DNA of 13,483 nucleotides, taken from assembly GCA_900555065.1 (NCBI GenBank), contig USJY01000011.1:1-13483 (forward strand), given 5' to 3'. Under the pieces are notes generated by a model. It did no database searches. It was given only the letters and a program-made list of their open reading frames with translations, and had not been told where the DNA came from. The translations under genes and the position numbers were made by a program. This document shows, in pieces, positions 8,356 to 13,483 of the stretch. The stretch is from an uncultured Eubacteriales bacterium. Its GTDB lineage: Bacteria > Bacillota > Clostridia > Oscillospirales > UMGS1783. The stretch's first letter is position 1, and every line of letters starts with the position of its first letter.

Positions 8356-8372
8356 ATATACCAATGGTATAT
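8356..8372. promoter_or_regulatory. AT-rich 7-bp dyad upstream of the proS promoter
   Basis: ATATACC (8356-8362) and GGTATAT (8366-8372) form a perfect inverted repeat with a 3-nt spacer. It lies between the terminator of the 6S unit and the -35 box of proS, about 55 bp upstream of the latter. It could be a protein-binding site. No regulator is known from the sequence. Confidence 0.25.
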
Positions 8373-8396
8373 TTCGCATTTCCTTTTCCGGTCTAC

Positions 8397-8422
8397 AAAA
8401 AGCGCCGGAGCAATTCCGGCGC
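8397..8422 (-). terminator. Intrinsic terminator of the DUF4153-DUF1292-6S unit
   Basis: On the minus strand the arms at 8415-8422 and 8402-8409 (GCGCCGGA / TCCGGCGC) form an 8-bp GC-rich stem with a 5-nt loop, followed by TTTTT. It lies just downstream of the 6S RNA and explains the end of that transcription unit. Confidence 0.85.
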
Positions 8423-8440
8423 CTGTTTACATGAAAACCC

Positions 8441-8626
8441 CGCCCTGCCGTATTCCCCGGTAATGTTTAACCCGCCGAAGCAGGTGGGTATCCTGTCGTG
8501 GAGTGAATGGGCTTCCAACGTCCGGCGACAAGTCGCCGGGAGGCCTGCGCGCGCTCCACAGAACGCGGATTCCCTTCAAAGTAGTGTAGGTTTAAATAAC
8601 CCGGAGTCCTCGAACAGGGCAGGAAA
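8441..8626 (-). ncRNA. ssrS: 6S RNA
   Basis: The segment folds, as minus-strand RNA, into the rod of 6S RNA, which binds sigma-A RNA polymerase by mimicking an open promoter. Pairs from the base upward are CCTGCC/GGCAGG (8618-8623 with 8444-8449), CTCCGG/CCGGGG (8601-8606 with 8455-8460, one G-U), then a large central bubble. Above the bubble come ATCC/GGAT, GTGGAG/CTCCAC (8554-8559 with 8498-8503), GGCCTCC/GGAAGCC and an 8-bp apical hairpin (8522-8539). The 3' side of the bubble carries its own small hairpin (8471-8488), as known for 6S RNAs. The 180-190 nt size fits. Orientation is set by the bubble hairpin on the 3' side, by likeness of the 5' bubble strand (GTTATTTAAACC) to E. coli 6S, and by the minus-strand terminator. 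Ends are approximate. TATAAA at 8634-8639, inside the end of the upstream gene, could be its own -10, but no good -35 is seen, so processing from the upstream mRNA is also possible. Confidence 0.8.
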
Positions 8627-8629
8627 AAC

Positions 8630-8923
8630 TCAGTTTATAATCTCGTATTCGTCGCTCAGCCGGTCCTCAAACGCCTGCCAGACCGCGTCAAACTCGGCCT
8701 CGTCGTTGATGGTGAGCAGGATTTCCTCGCCGTCCTCCTCCACCATTTTGAGAATGAAGACCTGGTAGTCCTCTTCCACAATGTCTTCGGGATTCTCATA
8801 CAGCGGCAGCAGCGCGACATAGGTCTGCCCGTTCAGCTCCACCGCGTCGATCATCTCATATTCCGTTTCGTTCCCTTCCTCATCCATCAGGCTGATGATA
8901 TCGTTCCCATACTCTTCGCTCAT
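8630..8923 (-). CDS. DUF1292 (YrzB / UPF0473 family) protein
   Basis: This 97-aa, very acidic protein has the DUF1292 pattern: an N-terminal DEEGNETEYEMIDAVELNGQ, then YVALLPL and a VFILKMVEEDGEE strand, and a C-terminal INDEAEFDAVWQAFED. The length is typical. The family is common in Firmicutes, often near ruvX and ireB; its molecular role is unknown. No signal peptide or membrane segment is visible, so it should be cytoplasmic. GGAGG lies 8 nt before the ATG. It starts 18 bp after the stop of the DUF4153 gene and is probably cotranscribed with it. Its stop codon lies within a few bases of the 6S RNA 5' end, so the two may share a transcript. Confidence 0.9.
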   Translation of the reverse strand: MSEEYGNDIISLMDEEGNETEYEMIDAVELNGQTYVALLPLYENPEDIVEEDYQVFILKMVEEDGEEILLTINDEAEFDAVWQAFEDRLSDEYEIIN

Positions 8924-8941
8924 TTGTATTCCTCCAAATTT

Positions 8942-10744
8942 TTATTGATCATGTTCTGAGAACAGAATTGTGTCCGTCAGCGCCGTTGTCAGATACCCGT
9001 ATTCGCGGTCCGCCGCCGAAGCGGTCACATGCTTGAGCACGACTTTCAGACTCACGCCGTCGCCGCTGAGAATCATTGTCATATACGTGTCCGGGATGGA
9101 GACGGCCGCTCCGTCTTCCACGGCGTTCTCCTCCAGGTAATTCACAATCCGGCGCAGGTATATGGACAGATCCCGGTCGGCGACCTGTTCGCCGTCCCGC
9201 TGTATGATGCCCCGAATCGTGTGCTGCTGCGGATCGCTCACAAAACGCACGCTGTACGTTCCGTTTTCGCCGATTATATTATCCATGGAAAAATTGAAAA
9301 AATTATAGGTTGTAGAATTTACCAGAACATAGTCGTAGCCGCTTGCGCTGTACACTTTGTTCGAAAGCGCGCCGACGAGCACCGTGCTGTTCATGTTGGC
9401 ATCTGCGCCCGCGCCAAACTCGCCCGCAACGCCGAACACCGTCCTGTAATCGCTTTCAAAGTCAAAGCCGGGCGGCAGCCAGGCGGCCATCTCCGTCTCG
9501 CCGCTGTCCGCGATATACTGCACGGCGCGGGAGAGTTCGATTCTGTCCGTCTCCGAAATATCGGCAGGGGCGGTGATGGCGTCATTTTCCAGCATACCGT
9601 TCCTTTTCATGATATTTTCCGCGCGCACGACCTGTGAAAACACCGAGACAGTTTTGTAATTGAAGACCGGGAACACGGAAATTACCGTCAAAACCATAGC
9701 GGTCGCCACGATCACAAGCCCGTTTCCCCGGGGACTGATCAGCACCGTAAGGATGCACACGGCAAGGAACACATACCCCGCCAGGGCGAAATACCGGGCG
9801 CCGGTCAGACCATAGGACACGATCATGCTGCCAAGCCGCCAGATCCCGATGCCGAGCATGGGAATGCCCACGACCGGCAGAAAGACGCGGTAAAGCCGGC
9901 AGGGCAGGCTTTCAATATTGCATGTGAGCAGATAGACGAAGCAGGCCGCGCCGAGAAATACCGCTTCACGCTGGAAAATGTCCAGCGCCGAGGGCCAGTT
10001 CCCCCACCAGATCCCGTTGAAGAGCCAGACCGCCTCGGTCAGGAAAAATATGACGATGACCGGAATGCCGATATAGCAGACCAGCTTTTCCAGCAGCCTG
10101 TAATCCGCCACGGTCGGTTCGCGCTGGTCGGACAGGCTGTTCACGCCGCCAAGGAATACGATATACGTCACATACAGAGAAATAATGAACAGGTACTGAA
10201 AAACGACAGCCGACATGTCATGCACAAACAGGACCTTGATCAGTATGGTTATGATGGAAAGGCCGCAGAAAAACAGCGCGCCGTATACTACGCCGGAAAC
10301 GAGCTTTGCAACGAGCGCAAAGATGACCCGGCTCATCTGGAACCTGCCGTCTTTACGCGTAATCAGCAGCAGGATGACGAGCAGGATGAAAAGGTTGGCG
10401 GCCACAATCCGTGCGATGAGCATTTCCATAGCGGGCGCGTCCGCCGTGAACAGCAGCAGGAACACCGCGCTGGGCACGGCGATCCCAAGCCCTGTAAACG
10501 CGAGCGTCCAGAGCCCTTCGAGTTTGCTCCGCTTGAATATAAGCGAAAACATGATATTGCTGGTGATGCCTGTAATACAGGCGAGCATCAGCGCCTTATA
10601 TAGGTCCTCGTCGGTGCCGAGCTGTAATGAGATGAACTGTACGATCACTGAAAACAGTCCGAACGCAACGGCGGCCGGAAAGTTCATAAACGCGCCGCCG
10701 CTGCCGTAGAACACTGACAGGAACCAGGATTTCAGCTTCTGCAT
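8942..10744 (-). CDS. DUF4153-family polytopic membrane protein
   Basis: With the start at 10744 the product is 600 aa. I count roughly eleven to twelve hydrophobic segments over about the first 385 residues, then a soluble C-terminal region of about 215 residues (from ENIMKRNGML onward) with no catalytic motif I recognise. The YGLTGARYFAL stretch (311-321), after a WPSA motif, is characteristic of DUF4153 proteins, a family of unknown function. An open frame extends upstream to 10873, but the shorter start is preferred. It has GAGAGGAAG just before it, begins with a normal MQKLKSWF membrane-protein N terminus, and a consensus promoter (10796-10824) lies inside the longer frame, so that extension would not be transcribed. 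It is followed at 18 bp by the DUF1292 gene. Confidence 0.88.
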   Translation of the reverse strand: MQKLKSWFLSVFYGSGGAFMNFPAAVAFGLFSVIVQFISLQLGTDEDLYKALMLACITGITSNIMFSLIFKRSKLEGLWTLAFTGLGIAVPSAVFLLLFTADAPAMEMLIARIVAANLFILLVILLLITRKDGRFQMSRVIFALVAKLVSGVVYGALFFCGLSIITILIKVLFVHDMSAVVFQYLFIISLYVTYIVFLGGVNSLSDQREPTVADYRLLEKLVCYIGIPVIVIFFLTEAVWLFNGIWWGNWPSALDIFQREAVFLGAACFVYLLTCNIESLPCRLYRVFLPVVGIPMLGIGIWRLGSMIVSYGLTGARYFALAGYVFLAVCILTVLISPRGNGLVIVATAMVLTVISVFPVFNYKTVSVFSQVVRAENIMKRNGMLENDAITAPADISETDRIELSRAVQYIADSGETEMAAWLPPGFDFESDYRTVFGVAGEFGAGADANMNSTVLVGALSNKVYSASGYDYVLVNSTTYNFFNFSMDNIIGENGTYSVRFVSDPQQHTIRGIIQRDGEQVADRDLSIYLRRIVNYLEENAVEDGAAVSIPDTYMTMILSGDGVSLKVVLKHVTASAADREYGYLTTALTDTILFSEHDQ

Positions 10745-10795
10745 GGCTTCCTCTCCCCCGAGGCTGTGTAGGTTCCTCGATACCTCTGCGTGTCC

Positions 10796-10824
10796 ATCAT
10801 AGCATAATTTGCCGGGATTGTAAA
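10796..10824 (-). promoter_or_regulatory. Sigma-A promoter of the DUF4153-DUF1292-6S unit
   Basis: On the minus strand TTTACA (10819-10824), a 17-nt spacer and TATGAT (10796-10801) with TG one base upstream of the -10 form a strong extended -10 promoter. Transcription would begin near 10789, about 45 nt before the chosen ATG. Confidence 0.75.
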
Positions 10825-10917
10825 TATCTCTGCCGAAAACACCGGGCGGAAAATCGGCGACGCAAAGCGACAAAAACCGGCCGGCGGCGGCGCAAAACGC
10901 AAACGTTTATAGAAAAT

Positions 10918-10952
10918 TTGCATTTGACGCGGTAAATCGATTATAATAATAT
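10918..10952 (+). promoter_or_regulatory. Promoter of the ribbon-helix-helix gene
   Basis: TATAAT at 10942-10947 has TTGCAT 18 nt upstream (10918-10923). Alternatively TTGACG (10924-10929) pairs with TAATAT (10947-10952) at 17 nt. Either gives a start near 10955-10960 and a leader of about 30 nt. An AAACGTTT palindrome lies just upstream and could be an operator. The promoter diverges from that of the DUF4153 gene. Confidence 0.55.
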
Positions 10953-10989
10953 GTGTTATACAAACGCGATACAGAAAGGTGCGGACGAT

Positions 10990-11175
10990 ATGCATCCCTA
11001 TAAAGTACAGCAGGGCTTCCGGCTGGACCATGACACGATTGAAAAGCTCCGTGTCATCGCAGACGGAGAAAACAGAAGCCTGAACAATATGGTGGAGACC
11101 ATCCTCATGCGGCACATTCAACAGTATGAGAGCGAACACGGAAAGATCGACCTGGACGCGCTCGCAGAGGAATGA
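10990..11175 (+). CDS. Arc/CopG-type ribbon-helix-helix protein, 61 aa
   Basis: The 61-aa product has the layout of a ribbon-helix-helix DNA-binding dimer: a short strand QQGFRLD (7-13), helix 1 HDTIEKLRVIADGE (14-27), the NRSLNN turn (28-33) and helix 2 MVETILMRHIQQYE (34-47), then an acidic tail. NRSLNNMVE is typical of Arc-like proteins. An in-frame ATG at 10951 would add 13 residues, but it lies at the promoter -10 itself, while the ATG at 10990 has GAAAGGTG before it, so the shorter form is chosen. It has its own promoter and terminator and no adjacent toxin gene. It is probably a stand-alone regulator, perhaps autoregulated, rather than an antitoxin. Its targets are unknown. Confidence 0.8.
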   Translation: MHPYKVQQGFRLDHDTIEKLRVIADGENRSLNNMVETILMRHIQQYESEHGKIDLDALAEE

Positions 11176-11221
11176 TTACGCTCCCGTCTACAGCGCCGGC
11201 ACAGGTCCAGTGTCCGCGCAC

Positions 11222-11248
11222 GCCCGCCGGCCAACGGCGGGCTTTTTT
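11222..11248 (+). terminator. Intrinsic terminator after the RHH gene
   Basis: GCCCGCCG (11222-11229) and CGGCGGGC (11235-11242) form a perfect 8-bp stem around a 5-nt loop, followed by six T residues (11243-11248). It isolates the RHH gene from the YIEGIA gene. Confidence 0.9.
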
Positions 11249-11322
11249 CATGCGCAAAAACGCGCGCACATGCATAAAACCGGCGGGAACTCCGCAATCT
11301 AGTTGCAAAGGAGATGGTGCGT

Positions 11323-12211
11323 ATGCGCTACGAGGAATATGTGCTGATTCTCGGCGGTATTTTCATGGGCACGCTCGCGCGCGCCGTTACGCTGCGGGTG
11401 GACAGCCGCCAGAACCCGAGCTTCCCTACCGGCTATTTTATCAATCTTGTAACCGGCTTTATCGCTTCCACTCTGGGCGCTGTGGCCATTCCCGCGTTTA
11501 TGAACCGGGATTTCACCGCCGTGACCTTTCTCACGCTGGCGGTACAGCATTTTCGCGAGATACCGCAAGCTGGAAAGCGAGAGTTTTGGAAAGCTGGAGC
11601 GGACGGAGTATACAGAGCGCGGCGCGGCGTATATCGACGGCATCGCAAAAACCTATGAGGCGAGAAATTATATTTCGCTTCTGACCTCCTTTTTCACCGT
11701 GCTCGCCATGCGCCTGTGCTACACCGGAATCCTGTTCGCAGACTGCCTGATCGGGCTTGCGGCGGGACTTATAGTCCTGTTCTTTCTGCAGGCGCTGACA
11801 AAAGGAAGGACTGTGGCGGATATCTGCGATATTGCGCCGGGCGCTATCACCGTGGCGGGCTCGAAGCTGTATGTAGACGGCATGCCCGTGACCTCCCTGC
11901 TCGGCACGGACGAGAGCCGCGAACGGCTGCAAAACGAAGGCGTTGCGGCCGTGCTCACGCCAAAGACGGACCTCGACCGCGTTACGCTGGAAAACGCAGG
12001 CCAGAGACAGGCCGTACTGTTTGAGGCGATCCGATCGCTGGGCGTAAAACAGTACCAATTTGCACAGTCCGACCCCGATTCGGGCAAGACGCTCATCGCC
12101 TTTGTGCCCATTGTCCGAAATCCCGGCGCAATGCTCTACGCAATCGGCAAAACGCCCATACTGGAAAACAGCAGAAAGCTGCGCGCAGGCGCGGCGAACA
12201 GGAGGGATTAA
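11323..12211 (+). pseudogene. YIEGIA-family membrane protein gene with a +1 frameshift
   Basis: Two overlapping frames together give one protein of about 295 aa, a normal length for this Firmicute family of unknown function. The first frame (from 11323) has two hydrophobic segments, then FTAVTFLTLAVQHFREI. Homology then continues one frame over with RKLESESFGKLERTEY and the signature YIDGIAKTYEARNY (YIDGIA at 11630-11647). After that come two more membrane segments (around FFTVLAM and IGLAAGLIVLFFLQAL) and a soluble C-terminal domain starting near GRTVADICDIAPGAI. The break is at ATACCGC (11560-11566): removing one C at 11563/11564 restores a continuous REIRKLE. No slippery heptamer is present, so this is a real mutation or a sequencing error. 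AAAGGAG at 11307-11313 favours the ATG at 11323 over 11314. Uninterrupted, first-frame translation would add about 30 unrelated residues and stop at 11658. Confidence 0.85.
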
Positions 12212-12213
12212 AC

Positions 12214-12408
12214 ATGGCGCAGAGCCCGCGCTGTATTCTGGCCTGTATCACGGCCGACCGAAACCGCATACTGAGCGCCGGCGCGCTCGTCCTGCTGATT
12301 GCGGACGAAGGCGAACGAAAACGCTGCGCGCAAGAATTGAGAGATAGCCTGGACGGCGACGCTTTACAGCTGGAAAACGGCGATTTTCTGATTCTGAGCA
12401 AAGCCTGA
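12214..12408 (+). CDS. Small partner protein of YIEGIA (capping-complex-subunit-like), 64 aa
   Basis: This 64-aa ORF begins 2 nt after the YIEGIA stop and has AGGAGGG 7 nt before its ATG, so it is almost certainly translated from the same mRNA. The sequence (RCILACITADRNRILSAGAL, then VLLIADEGERKR, ending LENGDFLILSKA) resembles the small protein annotated next to YIEGIA genes as capping complex subunit for YIEGIA. I rely on memory of that family and on position. There is no signal peptide; the N-terminal hydrophobic stretch is too polar for a clear membrane helix. Its function is not established. It is intact although the upstream gene is broken. Confidence 0.7.
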   Translation: MAQSPRCILACITADRNRILSAGALVLLIADEGERKRCAQELRDSLDGDALQLENGDFLILSKA

Positions 12409-12750
12409 CCCGCATTTTCCCGCCGCTTGCATTGTCCGGACCGGGGGGACCAAAGCAAACGTAAAAAACGGGGCTTTTCTAAAAAATAGACCTTTCGCGC
12501 GGTCCATGTCCTCCCCGCGCAGGCCAGCCGGAACGGAAAAACGGCGCGCTGCGCAGCCTTTCCCGCGCCGGACGCGCCGGAAAAGCGTTTTGCACGCGCA
12601 GACGCCGAGCAAGACGCGCCGCACCGGCCTGGGGCTACCGGCTGTACCCGGCGGAGGCTCGACAGGAAAAATCCGTGACCGTGCGCGGCGCAGGCCTGCC
12701 CGTCCGTCCGACGCTATATGCGCAGGACAGCCTCCGCGCCCGTTCCAACA
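12409..12750. other. GC-rich spacer without a convincing gene
   Basis: About 340 bp after the 64-aa ORF have no supported gene. Open frames on both strands are long only because the DNA is GC-rich and poor in stop codons; they encode arginine-, proline- and alanine-rich noise with no ribosome binding site at the start. A weak stem AAAGC/GCTTT followed by TTTTC near 12453-12480 might end the YIEGIA transcript. A strong terminator closes the stretch at 12751-12778, so a structured RNA could lie here, but I found no clear promoter and no family match. Confidence 0.5.
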
Positions 12751-12778
12751 GCCGCCGGCCATAGCCGGCGGCCTTTTT
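12751..12778 (+). terminator. Strong intrinsic terminator with no obvious gene directly upstream
   Basis: GCCGCCGGC (12751-12759) and GCCGGCGGC (12764-12772) form a perfect 9-bp GC stem with a CATA loop, followed by CTTTTT. It is 342 bp past the nearest upstream stop codon. Confidence 0.85.
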
Positions 12779-12943
12779 ACGCCCGCTGGCCGCGGCGTGA
12801 TTTTTGCCGGAAATAGCGGCGGCGCCCGCACTGACCCGCCGTCTGCCCGCAGAACGCGCCTTCCATACGTTTTGGAAAGCCTGCCCGCCCGCCGCGCCGG
12901 CGCAGCGCCGCTTGTGAACAATTTTTGCAAGCAGTTTTTCCTC

Positions 12944-12971
12944 TTGACAGCAACGGAATTCTGAGTAAACT
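12944..12971 (+). promoter_or_regulatory. Sigma-A promoter of the marR operon
   Basis: A consensus TTGACA (12944-12949) is followed after 16 nt by TAAACT (12966-12971). Transcription would start near 12978, immediately before the two palindromes. The preceding 160 bp (from 12779) are GC-rich and show no gene. Confidence 0.65.
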
Positions 12972-12982
12972 AAGAAGAGAAT

Positions 12983-13013
12983 AGTTCTGTATAGAACAGT
13001 TTTACATAAAACT
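12983..13013. promoter_or_regulatory. Two abutting palindromic operators, probably for the MarR protein
   Basis: AGTTCTGTATAGAACA (12983-12998) and AGTTTTACATAAAACT (12998-13013) are both near-perfect or perfect dyads with a 4-nt centre. They share the pattern AGTTyTryATArAAC and are spaced 15 bp centre to centre. They lie from about +6 to +36 of the promoter, just before the marR ribosome binding site, which is a normal place for autorepression by a MarR dimer. The binding protein is inferred from position. Confidence 0.65.
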
Positions 13014-13031
13014 ATTACGGGAGGCTTTGCT

Positions 13032-13481
13032 ATGGGCCGGCCGACTGATTTTATGACGAACACGCGCCGTATCATCAAGCTGTACGAAAGTATGCTGCGG
13101 ACGATCTGCGAGCAATATCAGCTCACATTGATAGAAGCGACCATCCTCAGTTTCCTCTACAACAACCCCGGAATCGACACGGCGGCGGATATTGCGGAGC
13201 TGCGGATGCTGTCCAAGGGAAACGTGTCCCTGGCGGTGGAGAGCCTGATTCAAAAAGGGCTGCTCAAACGCGAGCAGGACGGCGCGGACCGGCGCAGGAT
13301 TCATCTGCACCCAACGCCAGCGGCCGCGCCGATCATGGTGTCGCTGGAAGATGTACGCGTTCAATTCCAAAACGAGGTTTTTTCCGGGTTTTCCCCGCAC
13401 GACCTGGAGGTTTTGGATCGAATCAACCGCCGTATTGCGGAAAATACTACAAACGCCATGGCCAGGAGGGATGGGGCATGA
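13032..13481 (+). CDS. MarR-family transcriptional regulator
   Basis: The 149-aa protein has the MarR winged-helix layout. N-terminal dimerisation helices are followed by the DNA-binding core LTLIEATILSFLYNNP (31-46), AADIAELRMLSKGNVSLAVE (51-70) with the recognition helix at about 61-78, and the wing EQDGADRRRIHLHPT (81-95), which carries the conserved Asp and Arg. A C-terminal dimerisation helix ends the protein. Such proteins usually repress their own operon until a phenolic compound, oxidant or drug releases them. GGGAGG lies about 7 nt before the ATG. Tandem palindromes sit just upstream, and the stop codon overlaps the next start (ATGA), so it is the first gene of an operon whose effector gene is outside the window. 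Confidence 0.93.
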   Translation: MGRPTDFMTNTRRIIKLYESMLRTICEQYQLTLIEATILSFLYNNPGIDTAADIAELRMLSKGNVSLAVESLIQKGLLKREQDGADRRRIHLHPTPAAAPIMVSLEDVRVQFQNEVFSGFSPHDLEVLDRINRRIAENTTNAMARRDGA

Positions 13482-13483
13482 AA
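13478..13483 (+). CDS. Start of a gene translationally coupled to marR (only Met-Lys visible)
   Basis: The ATG at 13478-13480 overlaps the marR stop in the form ATGA and is preceded by AGGAGGG at 13464-13470 with a 7-nt spacer, a strong signal for a coupled downstream gene. Only two codons lie in the window, so its product cannot be told. A transporter is a common partner of such regulators. Confidence 0.6.

Noticed and set aside
6757..8463. Plus-strand open frame (568 codons) opposite proS
   Set aside because: Longer than proS itself, but it starts inside the terminator hairpin, has no family signature, and the minus strand encodes an unmistakable ProRS with a promoter and ribosome binding site.
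8441..8626. SRP RNA, tmRNA or RNase P RNA as the identity of the structured segment
   Set aside because: It lacks the SRP GGAAGGAAGCAGC-type tetraloop region, any tRNA-like ends or tag ORF, and the RNase P core; size and fold fit 6S RNA.
8295..8768. Plus-strand open frame (157 codons) over the 6S RNA and the end of DUF1292
   Set aside because: It reads through a terminator hairpin and the 6S RNA and is antisense to DUF1292; no ribosome binding site.
10990..11175. Toxin-antitoxin antitoxin role for the RHH protein
   Set aside because: A terminator follows the gene and no toxin-like ORF overlaps or adjoins it on the same strand.
11551..11566. Programmed ribosomal frameshift in the YIEGIA gene
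   Set aside because: There is no slippery heptamer, internal Shine-Dalgarno or downstream pseudoknot that I can see at the junction, and a programmed shift is not known for this family; a one-base insertion is simpler.
12364..12964. Overlapping open frames on both strands in the GC-rich spacer (188 and 152 codons)
   Set aside because: Composition dominated by Arg/Pro/Ala, no ribosome binding site, and both run through the strong terminator at 12751-12778.

Overview
The window looks like a chromosomal segment of a GC-rich member of the Clostridia (Bacillota). The evidence is the prs-pth-mfd gene order that Firmicutes conserve, a DUF1292 (YrzB-like) gene, a YIEGIA-type membrane protein followed by its small partner gene, a short archaeal-type ProRS, and strong GGAGG ribosome binding sites with textbook sigma-A promoters. 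Placement near the Christensenellales is only a guess. There is no transposase, integrase, phage gene or CRISPR array, so this is mostly ordinary core genome with a few accessory genes at the right end.

Layout. Positions 1-869 (minus) hold the first third of pyruvate phosphate dikinase, which runs off the window. A 563-bp divergent region (870-1432) carries a near-consensus ppdK promoter, a possible opposite-facing promoter with a terminator-like hairpin, and a well-formed prs promoter followed by a leader with a 38-codon TTG-started ORF and overlapping hairpins. Then come prs (PRPP synthetase), pth (peptidyl-tRNA hydrolase) and mfd (transcription-repair coupling factor) on plus. A 16-bp perfect-stem terminator separates mfd from the convergent proS. 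Upstream of proS, also on minus, is a transcription unit of a DUF4153 membrane protein, a DUF1292 protein and a 6S RNA that I identify from sequence and fold, ending in a strong terminator. A divergent promoter pair then separates DUF4153 from a tiny ribbon-helix-helix regulator (plus) with its own terminator.

The right end holds a YIEGIA-family gene broken by one extra base, its 64-aa partner ORF, about 620 bp of GC-rich DNA with no convincing gene but a strong orphan terminator, and a MarR-family regulator. That regulator has a consensus promoter and two nearly identical abutting palindromes just downstream of it. It overlaps by 4 bp the start of a gene that continues beyond the window.

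How the genes work together. prs and pth serve nucleotide precursor supply and translation quality control, and mfd serves DNA repair. ppdK links pyruvate and PEP pools. 6S RNA globally tunes sigma-A RNA polymerase. The MarR gene and its overlapping neighbour look like an autoregulated stress or efflux operon whose effector gene is cut off. I did not find a clearly novel multi-gene system. The points most worth a second look are the 6S locus, the frameshifted YIEGIA gene, the prs leader, the tandem MarR operators and the orphan-terminator region.
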